DNA of 28,422 bases from Caldithrix sp964468415 (lineage in GTDB: Bacteria; Calditrichota; Calditrichia; Calditrichales; Calditrichaceae): positions 1 to 28,422 of the forward strand of contig CAYXUS010000101.1 of the NCBI GenBank assembly GCA_964468415.1, given 5' to 3'. Of the stretch, positions 1 to 7,985 are shown in pieces. A program made the translations under genes and the position numbers. Position 1 is the first letter of the stretch. Every line of letters starts with the position of its first letter. The notes under the pieces are model-generated. The model was not told the DNA's origin. It was given only the letters and a program-made list of their open reading frames with translations, and did no database searches.

Positions 1-1
1 G

Positions 2-802
2 AACATAAACAATAATGCCCAAACAAGCGGAACAACCGGAGGCTACGTTTACAACATCGGGTCATCACCGACAGACTCCGAATTGAATGCCCGTTTTACT
101 CTGGATGGCCTTTCCATGTATCGCGATTCCAACACGGTGGATGATGCCTACACGGGAATTACCTTTAAATTGCTCGATACATTCAGTGATCCGGTAACCG
201 TTAACATCAATCCCGATGTTGATTCTGTTAAAAAAGATATTCAGGATTTTATCGACAAATACAACGATGTGGTTTCCTATTTAAAAGATAATGCGCGGAT
301 AAATTCGACAACTTACAAACACGGCCCCTTAAGCGACGACATTGTTTATTCGTCGATGATTGCCGATATTCGCGGACTTGTTTCCGAAACCGTGGACACG
401 GCCAGTTCCGATAATTACAAGTTGCCGTACAGCATCGGCATCGAGGCCGATCGCGATGGCAAACTTTCTATCAAAGACGAGGGCAAATTATCCGAAGCAA
501 TCGAGGCCAATCCCTCTTATGTGGCCGATCTGTTTACAACGGACGATGGCGTTGCCACTAAACTGATCGATTATCTCGACAAGTTTGTTAAAGTGGGGGG
601 CACCATCGATGCCAGCAAAAAACAAATCGATTCACAAATTCAAAGTTTGCAAGACCGGATTAGTTACATGAACGATGTGCTGGACAAAAAGGAAAAGCAA
701 TATTTCGAAGAGTTTACAAAAATGCAAAGAACAATTTTAGAATTGCAAAACCAGCAATCGTTTTTTAGTCAGTTTATGAATATGGGCGTTACCTCTTATT
801 GA
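2..802 (+). CDS. fliD: Flagellar filament cap protein FliD (C-terminal part, 5' end outside window)
   Basis: The reading frame is open from the first bases of the window to a TAA at 800-802, giving 266 visible codons, so the N-terminus lies upstream. FliD (HAP2) forms the cap at the tip of the flagellar filament and helps flagellin subunits fold and insert outside the cell. The visible part has the FliD pattern LDGL...SNTVDDAYTGITFKL, then a region rich in D/N/S that carries the FliD_C helices (DVDSVKKDIQDFIDKYNDVV). It ends in a long amphipathic, glutamine-rich coiled coil (about the last 65 residues, DSQIQSLQDRISYMNDVLDKK onward). This is the usual C-terminal architecture of FliD. flaG follows 13 bp downstream with its own Shine-Dalgarno, as in many flagellar operons. 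The family call is firm; the length of the missing N-terminal part is unknown. Confidence 0.93.
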   Translation, partial: NINNNAQTSGTTGGYVYNIGSSPTDSELNARFTLDGLSMYRDSNTVDDAYTGITFKLLDTFSDPVTVNINPDVDSVKKDIQDFIDKYNDVVSYLKDNARINSTTYKHGPLSDDIVYSSMIADIRGLVSETVDTASSDNYKLPYSIGIEADRDGKLSIKDEGKLSEAIEANPSYVADLFTTDDGVATKLIDYLDKFVKVGGTIDASKKQIDSQIQSLQDRISYMNDVLDKKEKQYFEEFTKMQRTILELQNQQSFFSQFMNMGVTSY

Positions 803-815
803 AAGGGGGAAAACC

Positions 816-1193
816 ATGGAAGAACTACGTGTTAACGGGCCATTAGAGGTTCACAAATTGGCGGCAATGGAACAATCGAAAGTCGTCGATTCGCACGACG
901 AAAAGGCCAGCTACCAACGTATGGCCCAGGCTCAGGATGCAGCGAAAAAAAGCGGCGAGAGCGAGTCGAAAGAAGTAAATGTGGACAAACTGGTCGAACT
1001 GGCCAATCGATACATCGATCGGTTCACGACGAAGCTCAGTTTTACTTATGATCCGGAACTCAAAATTCCCATGATATATGTAACAGAAAAAGACACCGGC
1101 CGGGTGATTCGCCAGATACCACCGGAACAAATGGTGGATTTAATGAAAAAAATGGAAGAGATCGCCGGCATTATTTACAACAGGAGGGCCTAA
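816..1193 (+). CDS. flaG: FlaG family protein
   Basis: A 125-residue protein. The first 55 residues are polar and low in complexity. The C-terminal 65 or so residues form the FlaG domain: a helix (VDKLVELANRYIDRF), then LSFTYDPELKIPMIYVTEKDTG, then IRQIPPEQMVDLMKKM. The F-x-x-D-x-x...V-x-V-x-D-x-x-TG-x-V-I-R-Q-I-P-P core is diagnostic. FlaG proteins are small, poorly understood flagellar proteins usually coded next to fliD; in some species their loss changes filament length. The ATG follows a GAAAGGGGG stretch at good spacing. The stop codon overlaps the ATG of the next gene (TAATG), suggesting translational coupling within a fliD-flaG operon. Confidence 0.92.
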   Translation: MEELRVNGPLEVHKLAAMEQSKVVDSHDEKASYQRMAQAQDAAKKSGESESKEVNVDKLVELANRYIDRFTTKLSFTYDPELKIPMIYVTEKDTGRVIRQIPPEQMVDLMKKMEEIAGIIYNRRA

Positions 1194-1618
1194 TGCTACG
1201 CATTAATTCTGCACCGGAAGCACAGAGCCTGAGCACCATTCTGAGCAATGAACTCGATTCGTTTAAGGCCGTTTTGCAGTTTTCTGAAAAATTGATGGAG
1301 CAAATAGAAACGTTGCCTATTTCTGCACTTTCTCAGATGGTCGAATATCGAAAAAAATGGATTGAAGAAATACAGGAAATGGAGAAGCTGCGCCGAAAAT
1401 TTGATGGCAAATCCGTGGATGAAGAAAGCCAGAAGATTATTCAGAATATTTCGGGGATCGCTCAAAAGTTAGTTACAATTGATTCGCAAATTTTTAAGCA
1501 TTTAAAGGAAAGAAAACTTAAATTTATTAAAGAACATGCCGATTTAATTGCGGCAAGAAGACAAAACAACAAAAAGCATAATGGCACATCAAGAATTATG
1601 GACATTTTACAGGAATAA
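1193..1618 (+). CDS. FlgN/FliT-like flagellar chaperone-type helical protein
   Basis: A 141-residue, almost wholly alpha-helical, charged protein with heptad-like leucine spacing over residues 10-70 (LSTILSNELDSFKAVLQF, then EKLMEQIETLP) and a second helical stretch over residues 78-120. Its start codon overlaps the flaG stop (TAATG). No cysteine, membrane segment or catalytic motif is visible. Position after fliD-flaG, size, and the helical hairpin profile fit the FlgN/FliT/FliS class of type III export chaperones, which hold FliD or hook-associated proteins before export. No single residue pattern proves which one, so no gene symbol is given. FliT-like (FliD chaperone) and FlgN-like (FlgK/FlgL chaperone) are both possible; an unrelated coiled-coil protein is the alternative. 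Confidence 0.55.
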   Translation: MLRINSAPEAQSLSTILSNELDSFKAVLQFSEKLMEQIETLPISALSQMVEYRKKWIEEIQEMEKLRRKFDGKSVDEESQKIIQNISGIAQKLVTIDSQIFKHLKERKLKFIKEHADLIAARRQNNKKHNGTSRIMDILQE

Positions 1619-1623
1619 AAACC

Positions 1624-1989
1624 ATGATTGACAAAATTATGCAATTGGGCGGTTTGCCTGGCGACGATAAAAAATCGAATCGTGTCGAAAAAAAAGTTGC
1701 GGATAAAAAAGTTGCCCACAAGGAATCGAAGCAAAGTGGCCGGGCAGAAAAAATCTCGGCACATGAAAAAACAGTTCAGGTCGATATTTCGTCGTCTGCC
1801 AAAGAATTGCTTACCCTGCGGGCCGAGGCCGAAAGATATTTAAAGCATGTGGAACTGCAGGAGGGAATTTCTTCGGAAGAAGTAAAAGAGCTGAAAGAGA
1901 AAATCGCTCAGAACTATTATTTAAAAGAAGAGATTATCGACAAAATTGTGGACAAATTATTGGATTTACCCGGCCTGACAAAAAAGTAG
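1624..1989 (+). CDS. FlgM-like anti-sigma-28 factor, copy 1
   Basis: A 121-residue protein. Residues 15-55 are very lysine-rich and probably disordered. The C-terminal 65 residues look like FlgM: a VQVDISSSAKELLTL segment (compare D-x-V-x-I-S-x-x-A in FlgM), a spacer helix, EVKELKEKIAQNYY, then EIIDKIVDKLLDL. FlgM binds sigma-28 (FliA) and keeps late flagellar promoters off until the hook is finished and FlgM is exported. The gene begins 5 bp after the preceding stop. A second, related gene follows at 2198. The two proteins share S/T-x-x-A-x-ELL, the E-x-x-x-x-K-x-K-I-x-x-x-Y-Y core and an identical VIDKIVD/IIDKIVD helix. Family membership is likely; which sigma factor it binds is inferred. 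Confidence 0.72.
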   Translation: MIDKIMQLGGLPGDDKKSNRVEKKVADKKVAHKESKQSGRAEKISAHEKTVQVDISSSAKELLTLRAEAERYLKHVELQEGISSEEVKELKEKIAQNYYLKEEIIDKIVDKLLDLPGLTKK

Positions 1990-2002
1990 AATTCTATTTT
2001 TT
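1980..2002 (+). terminator. AT-rich palindrome, possible weak terminator after flgM-like copy 1
   Basis: Six A residues, a G, the perfect 10-bp palindrome TAGAATTCTA (1987-1996) and six T residues form a short hairpin with a T tract. The palindrome contains the TAG stop codon of the upstream gene. The stem is AT-rich and weak, so this may only attenuate transcription. It is the only terminator-like structure between the two FlgM-like genes. Confidence 0.3.
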
Positions 2003-2137
2003 ATCATTTTCTCACCGTATCTTTTCTCCTGAAGACCTCTGTGCTTTTTATTTTCCAATCCGCAAAAAAAATACGCCGATTTGAAAAAATAATTTAAAAA
2101 AATTGCACAGCACACGACCAATACAGTAAGCAGGTAT

Positions 2138-2158
2138 TTTCCGAAGGTTTTTCGGAAA
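2138..2158 (+). promoter_or_regulatory. Perfect 8-bp stem-loop in the leader of flgM-like copy 2
   Basis: TTTCCGAA (2138-2145), a 5-nt loop GGTTT, and TTCGGAAA (2151-2158) form a perfect inverted repeat 40 bp upstream of the ATG at 2198. It is followed at once by two tandem copies of TTTAATCAAA (2160-2169 and 2170-2179). It could be an operator, an mRNA hairpin or a transcription brake. There is no T tract, so it is not a standard terminator. Confidence 0.4.
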
Positions 2159-2159
2159 G

Positions 2160-2179
2160 TTTAATCAAATTTAATCAAA
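2160..2179 (+). repeat. Tandem direct repeat, 2 x TTTAATCAAA
   Basis: Two identical adjacent 10-bp units lie just upstream of the Shine-Dalgarno GGAGG (2188-2192) of the second FlgM-like gene. The 10-bp period puts both copies on the same face of the helix, as expected for a protein-binding site, but the region is AT-rich and the repeat could be accidental. Confidence 0.4.
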
Positions 2180-2197
2180 ATAAGTTTGGAGGTTGTC

Positions 2198-2542
2198 ATG
2201 GGGCTCATAGAAAATATTCTCGGGTTACCATCTGAGATAAATCGACCCGGAAAAGCCGGACAGGCCAAAAAGGACGAAGCCAAATCTGCGACCAAAACCT
2301 CCGCAGGCAATTCGGATAAGGTGGTTAAAACCGAAATATCGGAGAAAGCGCGAGAATTACTTTCCTTAAATAAAGAGGCAGCTTTGTTGGTAGACAAAGT
2401 TGCTCAAGCCCAAACACTTTCCAGCTCGGAGATAAGTGATATCAAAGAGAAAATCAGTTCTCAATATTATTTTGACTCCGCAGTTATCGATAAAATTGTC
2501 GATCGGTTGTTACGTTCTGTAAAGGTTCAATATCTTAAATAA
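2198..2542 (+). CDS. FlgM-like anti-sigma-28 factor, copy 2
   Basis: A 114-residue protein. The ATG at 2198 is chosen because a clean GGAGG lies 5 nt upstream (2188-2192); an in-frame TTG at 2186 would sit on that Shine-Dalgarno. The N-terminus MGLIENILGLPSE resembles the MIDKIMQLGGLPG start of copy 1, so both share an N-terminal helix plus GLP motif. A Lys/Ala/Ser-rich linker follows. The C-terminal half is FlgM-like: VVKTEISEKARELLSL, EISDIKEKISSQYY, VIDKIVDRLL. It is separated from copy 1 by 208 bp holding a hairpin and direct repeats, so it may have its own promoter. The hybrid kinase gene follows 11 bp downstream. Confidence 0.72.
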   Translation: MGLIENILGLPSEINRPGKAGQAKKDEAKSATKTSAGNSDKVVKTEISEKARELLSLNKEAALLVDKVAQAQTLSSSEISDIKEKISSQYYFDSAVIDKIVDRLLRSVKVQYLK

Positions 2543-2553
2543 GGAAATTTTAC

Positions 2554-4488
2554 ATGGATGCACGGATGCATTCTTCCGACTTGTTTACAAGATCGGAATT
2601 TGACTTGGCAAAAGAGGAACGCTCCCTCGTCAAATTCGGATCAATTTTTAATCTGTTTCCAGACGGCGTTCTGGTCATATCCGAAGACACCTCGAAGATT
2701 TTGTATGCGAATAAATACTTTCTTTCCCTGATTAACATGACGCAAGACGAACTGTTGCAACGAAAGTTTTTAGACCTTTTAGTTGTTAATGATATTTCAC
2801 GGTTCCTGGAACATTTTTCTTTTGCCATCCAGGAAGGGGAAGCCAGTATTTTTGAATTGCTGCTCAATGTAAAAAACAGGCCGGCGTTGCCGGTAAAATT
2901 GACGGTGGTCCCGACGATTTTGGATCACGTGAAAGTAATCATCTGCTATTTTGCCGACCAGGCCGAATATAAGCGGCTGGAGGTAGAACGGAACATGCTC
3001 TCCCATGCCCTTAAACAGGTTAATGAAGGGCTTGGGGTGTTTGATCTGGATGGAAAGATTCTGTTCGTTAACGAAGCTCTTCTGGAAACGTTTGGCTATG
3101 AACGTTCTGAGCTTTTGGGCAATTCCATCGCAAAATTATTAAACACACCTGAAGGCAACGATTTCCAGTTACATATTTTACCCGCTTCGCTCCGCGGAGG
3201 CTGGAACGGCGAACTACAGGTTAAACGCAAAGACGGCAAAGAAATTACCATCTTTCTTTCGACGTCTATCGTTAAAGACAAAGACGGGCACCCGGTGGTA
3301 CTTGTTGGAGTTATCAGCGATATTACCTTACGCAAACAACTGGAAGAACAGTTGCGGCATTCTCAAAAAATGGAAGCCATCGGTCAGCTGGCCGGGGGCA
3401 TTGCGCACGATTTTAACAACTTGCTGACGGTCATCGAAGGATACATCGATTTGCTACAGAATGTAATGACCGGCGACGGTAAGGAACGAGCCTTTGTTAC
3501 GCAAATTAAAAAGGCCACCGATCGGGCGGTTTCTTTAACCCGGCAATTGCTTACCTTTAGCCGACGGCAAATTGTGCAGCTTAAACTGCTGGACATTAAC
3601 CAAAGCATTAAAGATTTAAGCATCATGCTGCAGAGGCTGATCGGCGAAAACATCGAATTAATCACCGATCTTGATCCGAATATTGGGCAAATTAAAGCCG
3701 ATCCGCATCAAATTGAACAGGTTATTATGAACCTGATTGTAAACGCCCGGGATGCCATGCCGGACGGGGGCAGATTAATTATTGAGACCAAGCAGGTTTA
3801 TCTCGACTCCAGTTACAACCGTTTGCATCCTGATGTGAAAGCCGGGGAGTACGTGCAACTGGCCATTTCGGATACCGGTGTAGGAATGAGTGCCGAAGTA
3901 CGGAGACGGATTTTTGAACCGTTCTTTACCACCAAAGACAAAGGTAAAGGAACAGGGCTCGGTTTGGCTACGGTTTATGGCATTGTTAAACAAAGCAACG
4001 GCCACATTTATGTATACAGCGAGGTGGGCAAAGGTACCACATTTAAAATTTACTTTCCATCGGTACGGGGTACAAAACGACCGGAAAAATCGGAGGGGCC
4101 CAAACACCGGGTACGCGGGCACGGGCAGAAAATTTTAGTGGTGGAAGACGAATATTTGGTTCGGGAATTAATTCTGGACACTCTGCAAAACTTGGGATAT
4201 CAGGTGCTGGAAGCCAGCAACGGCGATCAGGCTCTTAAGCTTTTTCATGAATACAAAAATGAGATTGATTTGATTTTAACCGACTTAATCATGCCCGGGA
4301 TGAATGGCAAAAAGCTGATTGATCTCATCTCCCGGGAGGCGCCCAATGTGCAGGTGCTGTACATGTCCGGTTATGATGACAATGCCATTAGCCGCCACGG
4401 TTTGCTCAACGAAGGCATAAATTATTTACAAAAGCCTTTTTCTCCAAAGAAATTGGCGGTTAAGCTGCAAGAAATATTCGAGCACTAA
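2554..4488 (+). CDS. Hybrid sensor histidine kinase: PAS-PAS-HisKA-HATPase-REC
   Basis: A 644-residue cytoplasmic hybrid kinase; no membrane segment is visible. Domains: PAS 1 at about 30-130 (FNLFPDGVLVI...ILYANKYF), PAS 2 at about 150-268 (ALKQVNEGLGVFDLDGKILFVN...ELLGNS), a HisKA domain with AGGIAHDFNN and phospho-acceptor His285, a HATPase domain (N-box NLIVNARDA, G1 DTGVGM, F-box FEPFFTTK, G2 GTGLGLATVYG), and a C-terminal receiver at about 525-644 with acceptor Asp577 (LTDLIMPGMNG) and Lys in QKPFSP. The phosphate would pass from His285 to Asp577. The start ATG has AAGGAA upstream and lies 11 bp after the FlgM-like gene, so the two may be cotranscribed. Its signal and downstream partner are not visible; the flagellar context suggests a motility role but does not prove it. 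Confidence 0.95.
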   Translation: MDARMHSSDLFTRSEFDLAKEERSLVKFGSIFNLFPDGVLVISEDTSKILYANKYFLSLINMTQDELLQRKFLDLLVVNDISRFLEHFSFAIQEGEASIFELLLNVKNRPALPVKLTVVPTILDHVKVIICYFADQAEYKRLEVERNMLSHALKQVNEGLGVFDLDGKILFVNEALLETFGYERSELLGNSIAKLLNTPEGNDFQLHILPASLRGGWNGELQVKRKDGKEITIFLSTSIVKDKDGHPVVLVGVISDITLRKQLEEQLRHSQKMEAIGQLAGGIAHDFNNLLTVIEGYIDLLQNVMTGDGKERAFVTQIKKATDRAVSLTRQLLTFSRRQIVQLKLLDINQSIKDLSIMLQRLIGENIELITDLDPNIGQIKADPHQIEQVIMNLIVNARDAMPDGGRLIIETKQVYLDSSYNRLHPDVKAGEYVQLAISDTGVGMSAEVRRRIFEPFFTTKDKGKGTGLGLATVYGIVKQSNGHIYVYSEVGKGTTFKIYFPSVRGTKRPEKSEGPKHRVRGHGQKILVVEDEYLVRELILDTLQNLGYQVLEASNGDQALKLFHEYKNEIDLILTDLIMPGMNGKKLIDLISREAPNVQVLYMSGYDDNAISRHGLLNEGINYLQKPFSPKKLAVKLQEIFEH

Positions 4489-4509
4489 AGATTTATTTTA
4501 AAATTAAAT

Positions 4510-7500
4510 TCAGGGACGATCGAGAATGTTTCTCACTTTGCATGCCAGCTGCTTCCCCAGAAAGGGCTTTAAGATGTATTCGCTTTCATTGTCCAGTTTT
4601 GGACTAAAAGCGCTCATCAGTAAAAATTTCAAGGAAGGTTTAATTTGGTGGCAAAGCATGCGCAGCTCAATACCATCCATATCGGGCATAACCACATCCG
4701 AAATAACCAGATCAATAATTTCATGGTATTTTTCGACGATTTCCAAAGCCTGGATGCCATTACCGGCTATCAGCACTTTGTATCCGTAAGATTCCAGCGT
4801 TTCTTTTGAGGTGGTCAAAATATCGATCTGATCGTCTACCAATAGGATGGTTTCGCGTCCACCGCGTACCTGCTTTTCGCCTGAATCCTGTCCCGCGTTG
4901 TTTTCTTCGTCTTTGATAATGGCCGGGAAGAACAAACGAAAAGTGGTGCCTTCGCCCAGTTGGCTGCTGAACTGGATGTACCCGTCGTGTTGCTGTACCA
5001 ACCCATACACCGTTGCCAGTCCCAAACCCGTGCCCTGGCCAAGCTCTTTGGTGGTAAAGAACGGTTCGAAGATATGCTGCTGCACATCGTGTGACATTCC
5101 AATGCCGGAATCGTTTACCACAAATTGAACGTATTCTCCGGGTGGAATATCCTTTTCTTCGGTTTGGACGGTAACGTTGCGTGTCTCGATGGTCAGTTCG
5201 CCTCCATCGGGCATGGCATCCCGGGCGTTTATGCACAAATTGGTAATAATTTGATCCATGGCGCTGGCATCGGCGCGGATCAGATGTAAATCGTCGGCCA
5301 GGCGGATGATCAGATGAATATCCTCGCCGAGGTAACGTTGCAAAAGTTTTTTGTTGCTTAAAACGACTTGATTTAAGTTCAGCAAGTGTTTTGATATCTT
5401 TTGTTGGCGGCTGAACATCAATAATTTGCTTACCAGATTGGCTGCACTTTCCGATTTATTAATGATGAGCTTAATATTTTCGCTTATCGGATGGTCCTTG
5501 TCAATTTTGCGCAGGGCCAATTCGCTAAGCCCGATAATTCCGGCCAATACATTATTGAAATCGTGCGCAATGCCTCCGGCCAGCTGACCGATGGCCTCCA
5601 GCTTTTCGATACGGCGCAGGCGAGATTCCAATTGCTTGCGTTCCGAGATATCGGTAATAAGCGCCATAAAGAAAGGTCCTTCGAACATTTCTACCTGTGA
5701 AAGCCGGATTTCAAAGGGAAACTCACTGCCGTCTTTGCGCATGCCGGTTAGTTCATGCGTGCCTGTTGGCAGGTTGTCCAAAAAATGGCGAAAATTAATT
5801 TGGCTGAGCAACTGATCTTTGTTGCGCAGGGAAAAAGGGACAAGAAATTCTGCAGGCTGTCCCACCAGCTCTTCCCGGGAATATCCAAACAAGCGTTCGG
5901 TTTGTGAATTAACCAGTGTAATGCGTCCGTGCATGTTAATCAGCACGATGGCCTGCGAGGCCGATTCCAGCAAGATGCGGAATTTCGATTCGCTCTTTTG
6001 TAAATCAACTTCGTAGCGTTTGCGTTCGGTGATATCGCGAATAAGGCAAAGAATTTGTCCTTTGGAACTGGAAACCAGCCTGGCCTCAAAGTCTCTGAGT
6101 TTGCCGTTTTCTTCCGTTTGATATTCGAAGGTGTGGATTTCGGGAGTTCTGTTTGCCACAAGGAGCATATTCTGGAAGCGTTGGGCCAGATGTAAAGGGA
6201 AAATTTCGTAAATCGATCGTCCGCGAAAATCGTCTTTCTTCCTGCGCGAATGACCAAGCGCTTTGGATTCCAGACAAACACCTTCTTTGGAAAAAAGGAA
6301 AAGCTGGTCGGGAATCGCATTAATGACGGCCCGAAGTTTTTGTTCACTGGAACGCAACTCGTTTTCGGCCTTTTTAAGCGGAGTGATGTCACTAAGCGTT
6401 GTGAAAACTTCGTACACCTCACCATTCTTTAAATAGGGCACGGCATCCATGATGAACCAAATGTCGGTTTGTTTGTCGAATTTAACATGGAGAATGCGGT
6501 TTAGTACAGGCTCCTTGCTGCCCAATGCCTGAAGAGGAGGAAGCTTTTCCCAGGGGAGTGCGCTTCCGTTTTCGTCGTAAAAGCGATACATCTTAAAATA
6601 GGAAAAATCCAACTGTGCTCTGGAACGATTAATTTTTAAAAGTTTTAAAGCAGCATCATTAATGGATGTGATTTTTTGCTCTGCATTCAGATAAAACACC
6701 CCTTGCGCCATATTTTCGAAAAGCATGCGATAGCGTTTTTCCGATTCCCGCAATTTCTTTTCGGTGCGTTTTCTGGCCGAAATATCATTGATCATGATGT
6801 AGCAGGCAGGACGTTCGTTGTAATAAAGCTGATGGGATAAAATTTCCACAAAAACGGGATGTCCGTTGCGTGCGTGGGTGAGAACCTCTCTGGTCGTTTG
6901 TACAACTAAGTTTTCGTCACTGTGATCCGGTGCTTTGGGAAGCTGTTGGGGATTGTCGAACAAAACCTCAATGGTGGTCTGGGTCAGTTCTTCCCGGGAA
7001 TAGCCGTACAACGTGGAAGCAGCATAATTCGCAGCCAGAATGTGATGGGTCTCGGAGTCGTAAATGATCATGGGCATGGGATTATTTTCGAACATCAGGC
7101 GGAAGGTCTGCTCGCTTTTTTGCAGAGATCGGGTACGCAGTTCCACCTGCTTTTCGAGGTGTTTTCTGTAGCGCAGATTTTCTTCGTACAGGGCCTCTTT
7201 TTCTTCGGTTAACTTTTTCAATTCCACCGCTTTGCGCACGGCGTGTCTAAAGCCCTCTTCCGAAATCGGTTTTATTAAATAATCGAAGGCTGCAGCACGA
7301 ATGGCCTGCGTGGCTGTTTGAATATTTGGATCACCGGTGATGATAATCGATTTGGTGGAGGGGGAAAGGCGCTGAACCTCCTCAATAAGTTCCAGACCGT
7401 TTTTACCGGGTAAATTTAAATCCGTAACAATCACATCAAACGAATTGTGAGAAAGCAGGTTTAGGGCTTCTTCGGTGCTGGAAGCAACTTGTACGAAATA

Positions 7501-7575
7501 AGGCTCATCTTCGATGTAGCTTTTTAAAGCGAACAGGACCGTTCTATTGTCATCAACAATTAAAATATTCGCCAT
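4510..7575 (-). CDS. Hybrid sensor histidine kinase: REC-4xPAS-HisKA-HATPase-REC
   Basis: A 1021-residue soluble kinase on the minus strand. The ATG at 7575 (AAGGGACGT just before it; protein starts MANILIVDDN) is preferred over an in-frame TTG nine codons upstream. Domains: N-terminal receiver (Asp52 in VTDLNLPGKNG, Lys in IKPIS), a coiled-coil helix at about 120-155, PAS 1 at about 158-280, PAS 2 at 285-405, PAS 3 at 415-525, PAS 4 at 535-660 (LVNSQTERLFGYSREELVG), a HisKA domain with His671 in GGIAHDFNN, a HATPase domain (NLCINARDAMPDGG, GIGMS, GTGLGLATVYG) and a C-terminal receiver with Asp960 (ISDVVMPDMDG). The two receivers flank the kinase, so it can take in and pass on phosphate. It converges on the other hybrid kinase (21-bp gap) and diverges from the chemotaxis block. 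Confidence 0.95.
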   Translation of the reverse strand: MANILIVDDNRTVLFALKSYIEDEPYFVQVASSTEEALNLLSHNSFDVIVTDLNLPGKNGLELIEEVQRLSPSTKSIIITGDPNIQTATQAIRAAAFDYLIKPISEEGFRHAVRKAVELKKLTEEKEALYEENLRYRKHLEKQVELRTRSLQKSEQTFRLMFENNPMPMIIYDSETHHILAANYAASTLYGYSREELTQTTIEVLFDNPQQLPKAPDHSDENLVVQTTREVLTHARNGHPVFVEILSHQLYYNERPACYIMINDISARKRTEKKLRESEKRYRMLFENMAQGVFYLNAEQKITSINDAALKLLKINRSRAQLDFSYFKMYRFYDENGSALPWEKLPPLQALGSKEPVLNRILHVKFDKQTDIWFIMDAVPYLKNGEVYEVFTTLSDITPLKKAENELRSSEQKLRAVINAIPDQLFLFSKEGVCLESKALGHSRRKKDDFRGRSIYEIFPLHLAQRFQNMLLVANRTPEIHTFEYQTEENGKLRDFEARLVSSSKGQILCLIRDITERKRYEVDLQKSESKFRILLESASQAIVLINMHGRITLVNSQTERLFGYSREELVGQPAEFLVPFSLRNKDQLLSQINFRHFLDNLPTGTHELTGMRKDGSEFPFEIRLSQVEMFEGPFFMALITDISERKQLESRLRRIEKLEAIGQLAGGIAHDFNNVLAGIIGLSELALRKIDKDHPISENIKLIINKSESAANLVSKLLMFSRQQKISKHLLNLNQVVLSNKKLLQRYLGEDIHLIIRLADDLHLIRADASAMDQIITNLCINARDAMPDGGELTIETRNVTVQTEEKDIPPGEYVQFVVNDSGIGMSHDVQQHIFEPFFTTKELGQGTGLGLATVYGLVQQHDGYIQFSSQLGEGTTFRLFFPAIIKDEENNAGQDSGEKQVRGGRETILLVDDQIDILTTSKETLESYGYKVLIAGNGIQALEIVEKYHEIIDLVISDVVMPDMDGIELRMLCHQIKPSLKFLLMSAFSPKLDNESEYILKPFLGKQLACKVRNILDRP

Positions 7576-7985
7576 ACGTCCCTTGGCATTTCGATTAAAC
7601 AAGAAATATGTGATATTGTCTTATTCCTTCCATGGATATAAAACAAATATCTTAAATCGACAAAGGATGTTTTTTCTTTAATAATAATTTTTAAAAAAAG
7701 GGCTAAATTTTGTCATTGCCGATACTTTTTATTTGGGAGAGGGCACTCTCTTTGAAATTGACGCGGGAGAAGTGAGGTAAGCAAAAGAAACCAAGCTAAA
7801 AATCATAGATGTTTCAGAAAAGCGGAAGGGAAAAATGATAATCCAACAAACTAAAAAGTTGTCATTTAAGGCGCCAAAAAAGTTCGGCCATTGCCGGGTG
7901 GTCAATTTCGTCCACTAAGCAAAACGGATTTAAAATAAGGTTGTTTTGCACGACTCTAAGAATAGAGAGGTAAGGAGATATTTGA
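7576..7985. other. 410-bp divergent intergenic region
   Basis: No credible gene lies here. The region separates the minus-strand hybrid kinase from the plus-strand chemotaxis block and should hold promoters for both. It contains a sigma-54-like -24/-12 match (7742-7755), a GCCGATAC that resembles only the -10 half of a sigma-28 promoter (7718-7725), and a small GAGAG-GGCA-CTCTC inverted repeat (7736-7749) overlapping the sigma-54-like -24 element. A run of AT-rich DNA (about 7660-7712) lies upstream. Confidence 0.7.
7742..7755 (+). promoter_or_regulatory. Sigma-54-like promoter candidate upstream of the chemotaxis block
   Basis: GGCAC, five bases, TTGA. The GG and GA dinucleotides are exactly 10 bp apart, the spacing of -24 (GG) and -12 (GC) elements. 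The -12 element reads GA rather than the near-invariant GC, which lowers confidence. The site is 231 bp from the first ATG of the block. The same GGCAC-N5-TTGA form occurs again upstream of cheY-2 at 19200-19213. Confidence 0.35.

Noticed and set aside
2068..2085. GCCGATTT as a sigma-28 site before the second FlgM-like gene
   Set aside because: The position that should hold TAAAGTTT reads CAATCCGC. Without a -35 the match is not convincing.
5940..6425. 161-residue alternative frame within the large hybrid kinase
   Set aside because: Same region as conserved PAS domains of the kinase; composition is unlike a real protein.
7718..7725. GCCGATAC as a sigma-28 promoter -10 element
   Set aside because: The nearest TAAA-like sequence is only 6 bp upstream instead of about 11, so there is no paired -35. 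The same short string also occurs in coding DNA.
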